From positions 312,530,184 to 312,594,183 of the forward strand of contig CM057009.1 of assembly GCA_029891345.1 (NCBI GenBank): a stretch of 64,000 nucleotides of DNA. Reading direction: 5' to 3'. Source of the DNA: Dryococelus australis. Its lineage: Eukaryota > Arthropoda > Insecta > Phasmatodea > Phasmatidae. Position 1 is the first letter of the stretch, and every line of letters starts with the position of its first letter. This document shows, in pieces, positions 57,180 to 64,000 of this stretch. The notes beneath the pieces are model-generated. The model was not told the DNA's origin, did not search any database, and worked only from the letters and a program-made list of their open reading frames with translations. The translations under genes were made by a program, and so were the position numbers.

Positions 57180-57290
57180 CTGCACATACCAACCCACCTG
57201 CTCAACATCCACATCCACCTCAACACCCACATCCACCTCTACATCCACATCCCCATCCAACTCCAACTCCAACTCCACCTCCATAATCCT
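57180..57290 (+). repeat. Hexanucleotide CCACAT-type minisatellite in the left arm
   Basis: CATCCACATCCACCTCAACA style repeats continue to about 57285, becoming AACTCC-rich. It creates an artificial His/Pro frame. The right arm keeps only a short remnant (near 61740). Confidence 0.85.
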
Positions 57291-57552
57291 CTCCATGCCT
57301 ACACCTACAGGAGGTTACACTTCACCTTCGCCCTTATCGACATCGGCATGCGTAGTGTCATAAGGTTTAACCTGGTGAAAGAGTATCGGAGGCGAGCTTG
57401 GTATAGGGAATTTTGCTAGGAATTTGGCTGTATCGTGCTTATCAACAATCGTCTAAAAAGTGTGGCTATGTTCGGTCATTTTAGTGTTGGGGTTATTATA
57501 ATTTTTAAGAAAAGTTATGGACAATTTATATTTATGTGCTTTCTGACAAGGT

Positions 57553-57990
57553 CAATTTTGAGTTAAGCCCTTTCGTAAATATATTCATAATTTCCAAACC
57601 GTTGAAGCTAAAAATTGATCAAATTCATAATGTAGACACCGTATCTGATATGCATAATGGTGGTTAGGTCAGTTAGGCCCTAAGGCCTTCATGACAAGGA
57701 CAATTTTGAGTTAAGCCATTTTTATAATTGTACTTATAATTTACGAACCATTTATGCTATGATCATCAAATACAGACCATAAACACCATACACGACATAC
57801 AACGTAATGGCAAGGTCATTTAGGAACTAAGGGTTTCTGACAAGGACAGTTTTTAGTTAAGCCCATGTTATAAATGTACTCATAATTTCCGAACAGTTTA
57901 TGCTATAAGAATCAAATTCATAACATAGACATCGTATCCAATATACATCATGGTGGTAATATTACATGCTATGACCAAGGATCGAACTTC
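57553..57990 (+). repeat. ~147 bp tandem repeat, left arm
   Basis: AATTTTGAGTTAAGCC at 57553 and 57702, and AGTTTTTAGTTAAGCC at 57848, give periods of 149 and 146. Each unit carries CATAATTTMC and a CATAATGTAGACACCG-like block. The right arm has the inverted counterpart at 61065-61500. Confidence 0.85.
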
Positions 57991-58212
57991 AAAATACGAA
58001 ATTAGCATTACATTTATTACCCATAGCATCTACCCTACTCACAAATAAAATTTAGTCGAAATCGGAAATGTAATAATATGACGTACCTTGCACGAGGATC
58101 GAACCCCAAATCCAATATTAACATTACATTGATTACCCCTAGCACCTACCCAACTCACAAATAAAATTTGGTTAAAATCAGAAATGAAATAATATTACAT
58201 TGGTAAATATGT
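57978..58212 (+). repeat. 117 bp direct duplication
   Basis: AGGATCGAAC starts at 57978 and 58095. Both copies continue with ATTACATT, ATTACCC, TAGCA, ACTCACAAATAAAATTT and GAAATGWAATAATAT. Confidence 0.85.
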
Positions 58213-58227
58213 TCTTGATGAGTATGT

Positions 58228-60986
58228 AGGGATGGTTGCCTAAGCCGTACCATTTTTTACATTGTTGCATTAATTTGGGCAAATCTTCTGTCTACTGCTA
58301 AGATATTGATTTAGTACGAAGTAGCATACATATATGCATACATATCTACATTAGCATGTATAGTTAGCTGAAATAGCGAACCAGAAAAAATTTCTTAGTG
58401 TGTAAGACTGCAATCGGTACGATATAGGAAACCAGTTCACAAAATCGTACCGCCAGTATCGTAAATCGTACAGCTACAAACAGGAATAGTCTAATACTAA
58501 ATGTTATACATGGAAACAGTTATAATGATGTTTTAAGTGTATACAAGTACATATTTCACCCTAAATAAAACAAACACGTAATTTACATGATACACATAAA
58601 AACTTTTCAGGCCTGATTAAACCCCTGCTCAGGTTCCATGTACCCAGGTGTGACACTGTAAACATTGCACCATATTTTCTACGACATTTTCCTCACACAC
58701 TGAACAAAACCTATCGTCTTGCACAAGTTATATGGTTACATTGAATGCGAACGAAGTAGAAGGTGGATTGATGTCTGGAGTTGTTCCTAAACGCTTGTTT
58801 GCACATGCAGAACGTCCCGTCCCTTTTGTAGACTTATTATCTACTTTGCTGGTTGTCTTCCTTCTTCTATATTTTGCAGCCATCAAATCACGTTTGTATG
58901 AACTGCTTGTCAGTACAACAAAACGTTGAGCTCCTCGCCTTGCTGGTGTGGGCACATGTTTGGGGCATGTTGGAATCGGATAAATAGCTTCAATAGATAC
59001 ATTCAACTTCGAGATCATCTCATGCTGAGTAGGCTTATCATTAGGGCTAATTATTTCACTACCTGTTGGATCGCTGATGTTTTCTGTAGGCTTACAAGAA
59101 GGCGTATCCGTCTCATTTTCATCGGAGTGGCATTTGTTTTCTTTCAGATTTGCAGCTGCTAAAAAGTCGGAATCCTTAAAAATATTACGATCTACCGGCC
59201 AGATTCCACAAGCACGAAATCCGTTGATGGCGTTCTGAATATGTTACTGCCCTTGCATAGGCCTCTGCTACAAGTTGGATAACCTGATACTGGGTAACAC
59301 ACAAACCGGGATTTGTTCGAAGCCATTTTTCAACTGCCTGGGTGTAATAAGTTTCTAATGGCTCTAAGAAGGACCTGTCCAGAGGTTGTAGCCGATGAGT
59401 TGTGTGGGTAGGCAACTGCAACATTAGGACGCCATTGGATCTTGCAAGTTCCAAAACTTCTACATTCTTCGAATGTGTCGAATGATCATCTAAAATTAAG
59501 AGAACCTTATTGTCGATGTTTGGTTTGACGACAGCAATAAAATGTTGTAACCATTTTACAAAAAGATCACTGTTAATGTACCCTGTTTCCGATACGTCAA
59601 CAATACCTCCAGGAGGGCACCAACCTGCAGCTCATGCACCATTCTCATGCGTTTAAAGATTATCATAGCTGGAACATACATCCTCGACGCACTAGTACAA
59701 CACACTATTGTTGTATTGACACCTCTTTCCCCACTCGCAATAGCTCCCACTTGACGCTTTACTTTCATAGCCAACACTTTCTGGCATATTTTTGTACAGT
59801 GCTGAAACCCGTCTCATCCACATTGAATATACGAGTAGCATCAAATTCCTTTGACGGGCTTTAAAAGCATAAAACCATTACTTCCCTGCCATTTCTGTCA
59901 ATTTGTTGAAGCTGTGTGGTATTTCATTGCGTTCTGCAATTTGGAATGCTAACTTCCTGACAACAGTGATTGTTACCACAAACAGAAGCTCTTCTAATCT
60001 TAAAATATGATCAACGAGTTGTGGCTCTACTTCGGGTGGAAGGGTGGCGGTACGGCCTATAGCTTTTATGGATTCGTAATCTACAACATTCTTCCCGTCT
60101 AAGTGCCTTTTCAATGTTGACATTAGCATGTTGTATTGTCTACAGCAGTCATTAAAACCCATGTCCCCGTTTCTATACGACGGACGAGCTGTTGCCATCT
60201 CCATTTCAGTCCAAGCTTCATATTTCCTTTTCGTCATTCTGTAACACACAGCGGACATGTGTTTTAGTAATATTTTATTTACGGTGATTATTAAATACTT
60301 TTACACATGGTAAATATGGAACTTGGCAAATTTAAGGGGTATTCAACTGAAACCCATTGTCCTCGGATGTTGCTGTACGATGATTACGAAAAATGTTCCT
60401 TAAACAATGCACAGATTTAATGCGGAACCTATACTGAACTTCGTAATAAAATGAGATCACTTCATAAAACTATGCAAAAGGTTATTTAAATTTTTCAAAG
60501 TGTTTACACATACAGTGAGCAATAAACGGGATTCATTGTAACTTGCCTTGTAGTAGTATCCTAAATCGTACCGGTACGATTTGCGAAATTACGACTTGGT
60601 ACGACTTAGGCAACTCGTCATCAAACAAAACAAACATATGAAACATAACCTCAAATTGTTTATCGTCAGATATAAATTAGTTCAAATTGTGAAGAAGAGT
60701 TGTCTTTATAATTATAAATATATTTAAACAATAATCACTTGCTTTTCAATTTCTTATATGCTTACAACTAAGGTTCAGTAACTACATCCAGAAGTGCAAT
60801 TAATCATAAACTTCAATAACATCGCTAAACGTGGTTCCACACTTACGTTATTCTTTGGACTGGCCGGGAACTATAACAGGTTCACCTTGTAGCCACAAAA
60901 GCTCAGAAGTATTTACATTTCCTGTAATACGAAGGTGGTACGATTTAGGAGGCGGTACACATTCGGCTACTTTCCCCTACTTGGTA
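58228..60986 (-). mobile_element. pogo-like DNA transposon B, ~2.8 kb
   Basis: The left end GTAGGGATGGTTGCCTAAGC and the reverse complement of the right end (GTAGGGGAAAGTAGCC) face each other around a minus-strand transposase. Both subterminal regions carry the word TAAATCGTACC or its complement several times: near 58245, 58415, 58443 and 58463 on the left, and near 60554, 60566, 60591 and 60937 on the right. Repeated subterminal words are typical transposase-binding sites. Exact ends and target TA were not settled. Confidence 0.75.
58620..60258 (-). pseudogene. pogo-like DDE transposase, nearly complete, few frameshifts
   Basis: Reading down the minus strand from the ATG at 60258 (or the internal one at MTKRKYEAW): a psq-type helix-turn-helix with YRNGDMGFNDCCRQYNMLMS, then TLKRHLDGK and LVDHILRLEELLF. 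FNVDETGFSTVQK (first Asp, near 59825) follows. A one-base shift near 59785 leads to KVKRQVGAIASGERGVNTTI; another near 59620 leads to VSETGYINSDLFVKW. ILDDHSTHSKNVEV carries the second Asp (near 59490), followed by LPTHTTHRLQPLDRSF. The tail (58728-59018) is basic, and after a stop a CSVCEENVV, CLQCHTWVHG zinc-finger motif lies near 58630-58710. Only two or three lesions separate it from an open frame, so it is much younger than transposon A. Confidence 0.88.
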
Positions 60987-61944
60987 AGTTTATGACTAAC
61001 TATGTATATAAGAGGACTTATAACAACAATTAACCCTAGAAGAAAATGTTTAGGACTTAAATGTCCTTACTGTTATGCTGGATATCGGGTATGATGTCTA
61101 TAGTATGAATTTGATCTCTATAGCTTTGATAGTTTGGAAATAATGACTATATTTACAAAAGGGTTTAACTCATATTAAACTTTTACCTGAAAGGGTTTAC
61201 GACCTAAATGACTTTACCATTATGTTTTATGTTGGGTATGGTGTCTATGTTATGAATTTCTTTAACATGGCATCAATGGTTCGGAAATTATGAGTACATT
61301 AATAAAATGGGCTTAACTAAAAATCGACCTTGTCAGAAAGGCCTTAGGGCCTAAATGACCTTACCACCGTGATGGATATCGGATACGGTGTCTATGTTAT
61401 GAATTTGATCCTTATAGCATTAATGGTTTGGAAATTATGAATATATTTACGAAAGGGCTTAACTCAAAATTGACCTTATCAGAAAGGGCATAAAAATGCC
61501 CATAACTTTTCTTAGAAATTGTGATAAACCCAACCCCAAAATTACCGAATCTAACTACACTTTTTAGACGATTGTCGATAAGGGCGATACAGCCAAATTC
61601 CTAGCAAAATTTTTTATACCTAGCTCGCTTCCGACATTCATGCTCCAGGTTAAACCTTATGACACTACGTATGCCGATATCTATAAGGGCGAGGGTGAAG
61701 TGTAACCTCCTGTATGTGAAGGGGTGGAGCAGATTGTGGAGGTGGATTTGGATGTGGAGCTATGTGTGGACCAATCACAGCACAGGATTAGCTCCTCAAT
61801 TGAGGAGGAAATGAGGAGGAGGAGGAAATGAGGATGAATGTGAATTGGTGTGCGCAGCGATTTCGGTCCTAGGTAATCTTATGGGACTACGTCTGTGAGG
61901 TCAAGGTCGAGGTCAAAAAATGTCTGGTGAAACCCCTACGCCCC

Positions 61945-62284
61945 TTCTACTCAGGGCTCGTAATTGCTGCAGCAAACTCATAATATCATATGCAGAAAAT
62001 TCACAAAGCAGTGGCCTGTGCCCTGTCAGACCGTAGAACAATTGTTTGTTATTCTCGTTACAGTCGAAAAATCTCAATCTATGATGGTGATAATTAATCC
62101 CCCATAACACATTCAGCTCCAATTAATATATAATTACATCAACAGCTTTACTTATATCAGTATGACGATAGCTTATACCTTATATAAATAACGAAACATA
62201 TGTGTTGTGGAAAATGGGGTTTTAAGTCTCGTTAACAGAAAGGTCATTAGTGATTAAATTTGTTGTTCAGACAAGAAGAGACAA
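61945..62284. other. Intergenic DNA, nothing recognised
   Basis: AT-rich sequence to the right of the foldback element without supported features. Confidence 0.5.
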
Positions 62285-62460
62285 GTAAGGAATCAAACAC
62301 CATATTTGATGAGGTGTCATTCCAGCATTCGTCTGCAGTGATGAGAAAAAAAAAACATTGAAAACAGAAATGAGAATGACAAGACAAGACAAGGAATCGA
62401 ACCCAGGTCCTACCGAATGAGAGCCTACATTGTTATCACTGCGCCACATCACTCGTTACG
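62285..62460 (-). repeat. tRNA-derived SINE
   Basis: On the minus strand GATGTGGCGCAGTGATAAC (box A TGGCGCAGTG) is followed by CTGGGTTCGATTCC (box B) about 40 bases later. A body then runs with repeated TTGTCTTGTCTTGTC and a T9 stretch. It is a different family from the SINE at 53030. Confidence 0.75.
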
Positions 62461-62467
62461 CAGGTGG

Positions 62468-62790
62468 TTTTGAAAAATTATTATTATTATTGGCAGCAGC
62501 TATTAACCAACTTAAGCAGTGCTCTCAACTACTTATAGTCATTTTCACATGTTAGAAACGTCTTTACTAGTTGCTGGTTTCCTGTTGAGTAGGTATAGGT
62601 CGGAACACTAATCCACTAACAGTTACAGCTGAACGGATGATCAGCCAATCTACAGTGAAGCGATCACACAGCATAATGACACCTTACAGGTGCCAGTAGC
62701 CAATGAAATCACTAATTGAGCTCAGTAAGTTAAATGTCGGTGCATTCGAACATGTATCGAAATAATAACACGAAATTTGCAGTTCTCTGT
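62468..62790. mobile_element. hAT-type MITE, copy H, left end diverged
   Basis: The right end AATAATAACACGAAATTTGC then AGTTCTCTGT matches copies F and G. The left end ATTATTATTATTGGCAGCAG is a weaker match and abuts the SINE. The duplication is not clear. Confidence 0.55.
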
Positions 62791-62979
62791 GTATGAGTTA
62801 AATACTTCCCTTACAGTTTAGGAAGTTTATCAGCAATTTTGTACAGTGTACTTTGTAAGAGAGAAGTCCAGTACTGAACAGAAAGCGGGTCTGGTGTAGT
62901 GCGAACCAACAGGACAGTTGTTCACCCGTCCGGTCACACATTAAATTTCGAGTTCAAGTTACTTGTCTTGAACCCACCG

Positions 62980-63250
62980 ACCCTCGTTGTTGCCAGCGCG
63001 GGCAAGCTCGACTTCCAGCGCTTGCCTAAACGGCGCCAGCCCGCGCAGAGAAGCGACGCGCCGCAGTATTCAGGGCGAGGCCACGGGCAGCGAGACATCT
63101 TGGAAACACGGGAATGTCCGGCGGAGGCGCGAAGCGCGGCCTTGCCACGGCCAGCCGTCGGAGACGCAAACTGGAGCGACGAAGGGCGTGCCGAGATCCG
63201 CCATAGCCGAGGCGACAAGACGAGCAGCCCTCGGCAACAATAAGATGAAG
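62980..63250. other. GC-rich, CpG-rich patch of unknown origin
   Basis: Abrupt rise in GC with many CG dinucleotides. Frames are open on both strands (for example 62899-63243 plus, 62934-63332 minus), as expected from composition alone. No domain, splice signal or repeat partner in the window was identified. It could be a host promoter/first exon or a fragment of an element. Confidence 0.4.
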
Positions 63251-63880
63251 ACGTTCGTAGCAGGGAAAAGAGTGCCCGCCGTCTGTATACGTTTCCCCGC
63301 TTGTATTTTGTATGGCACCCGTATGGGACCATAACAACGTGCCCCTGTGCTCGATGTTATTGGCATTAGCCATTTGTGTCCAAGATGGGCAGAATATTCC
63401 ACAAATCAGATAAGCTACACGCAAGACTGTGGGCACTGATTCCTTGCTGTGTACAGAATTAGTCTCAGTGGAGTCGAAATATTTGGGCGGCTGCAACGAG
63501 GTCTTGAGAGCCGATAGTGTTGTTTATAAATATTATTCGCATGCGACGTGTCCACGGTCGTGAACACGCTGGCTGAACGGTTAAGTGGGAAGAACTGTTG
63601 TCATTATCGCTCGAATAGGCGTCTCACTTCTACACAGTAAAATATTTTTTGTATGTTTTAAACCCCATTCCTTTGGAATCTAGTTGTCGAATTTTTTCTT
63701 GTATCCCTATAAATAAGTATACTGAATCTTTACAAAACCAGTTATATGAAACTTACGAAATAATTCATGTGTATCAATGTTTATTAAAAATTTGCAGTCC
63801 GCAATAATTGCTTGTTAAAATTCAACTATAGTTTTACACATTCCACAGTAACTTGCTGCAAAATTTAATCTTTTTAAATG
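63251..63880. other. Intergenic DNA, nothing recognised
   Basis: No supported gene or repeat. Confidence 0.5.
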
Positions 63881-63881
63881 G

Positions 63882-64000
63882 GCCGTTGTGGTGTAGTGGC
63901 CAGACTACCAGCCTCCCACCTAGACGAAACGGGTTCGATTCTCGACGGTATCATCCTAATTTTTGCACTTGGGAATAGTGAAAGTCGATGCCTTTTTTTC
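63882..64000 (+). repeat. tRNA-derived SINE, cut by window end
   Basis: The tRNA-like head 63882-63949 has a 7 bp acceptor stem (GCCGTTG with CGACGGT, two G-T pairs), box A TGGTGTAGTGG and box B GGGTTCGATTC. CACCTAGACGA before box B is shared with the SINE at 53030. The body starts near 63950 and includes CACTTGGGAATAGTGAAAGTC. Poor anticodon-arm pairing argues against a working tRNA. Confidence 0.75.

Larger units (their letters stand above)
56839..61944. mobile_element. Foldback element, ~5.1 kb, arms ~1 kb
   Basis: The left end GGGGCATAGGAGTTTCA (from about 56840) and the reverse complement of the right end GGGGCGTAGGGGTTTCA (to about 61944) begin two long imperfect inverted arms. Matching landmarks in order include GACCTTGACCT, TCCCATAAGATTA, CCAATTCACATTC, GGAGGTTACACTTCACC, CATAAGGTTTAACCTGG, CTAGGAATTTGGCTGTATCG and AAAAGTTATGG. 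Each arm ends inward with about three tandem copies of a ~147 bp unit. A pogo-like transposon occupies the centre. This resembles foldback-type DNA elements. The target duplication is not clear. Confidence 0.85.

Noticed and set aside
57011-57286. His/Pro-rich 91-codon frame
   Set aside because: It is a reading of CCACAT-type hexanucleotide repeats inside the foldback arm.
62899-63496. Overlapping long frames on both strands
   Set aside because: The GC-rich patch has few stop codons in any frame; no domain or splice evidence favours one.
63882-63949. Possible functional tRNA gene
   Set aside because: The acceptor stem pairs, but the anticodon arm does not form convincingly and a SINE body follows directly.

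Overview
This window reads as intergenic DNA from a large, AT-rich, repeat-laden animal genome, most probably an insect. Apart from one GC-rich candidate exon near 55.7-56.0 kb on the minus strand, almost everything codeable is a decayed mobile element. The evidence is eukaryotic throughout: two Ty3/gypsy-type retroelements, a protein-primed DNA polymerase B of Polinton/Maverick type, a non-LTR retrotransposon, three pogo/Tigger-like DNA transposons, many MITEs, tRNA-derived SINEs, microsatellites, and no operons or Shine-Dalgarno sites. I cannot name the species.

Layout. 0-4 kb: unique AT-rich DNA with a TA microsatellite and a candidate inverted-repeat element. 3.9-7.0 kb: a degenerate tandem array of about 70 bp units, followed by a 118 bp satellite. 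7.4-14.1 kb (minus strand): an orphan integrase fragment, a broken gypsy element (A) and a broken Polinton-type polymerase, with the last two joined inside one open frame. 14.7-20.3 kb: the 70 bp array again on the minus strand, split by two unidentified inserts. 20.3-21.9 kb: four different tandem-repeat families side by side. 22.6-24.9 kb: a decayed LINE. 28.7-36.1 kb: a second gypsy element (B) with both LTRs. 36.1-44.8 kb: one long 70 bp array (plus strand) split by a pogo-like element, an internally deleted Tigger-like element and two hAT-type MITEs. 45-56 kb: a LINE 3' end followed by a dense field of MITEs and a promoter-like cassette present in several copies. 56.8-61.9 kb: a 5 kb foldback structure with arms of about 1 kb that encloses a comparatively well-preserved pogo-like transposon. 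62-64 kb: two SINEs, a MITE and a GC-rich patch.

How the parts relate. The 70 bp satellite is the substrate that several transposons landed in. It keeps a higher-order period of about 840 bp (roughly 12 monomers). One MITE is present in one higher-order copy and absent from the paralogous copy, giving an internal empty-site control. Seven MITEs that share a terminal motif beginning TAGAGACC carry near-matching 8 bp flanking repeats, which points to hAT-type mobilisation. No hAT transposase is visible here, so they must have been moved from elsewhere.

Limits. All assignments come from reading the sequence and from family knowledge; no search was run. Boundaries of old elements are approximate, often by tens of bases or more. 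No functional CRISPR array, rRNA gene, intact tRNA gene or intact transposon gene was seen.
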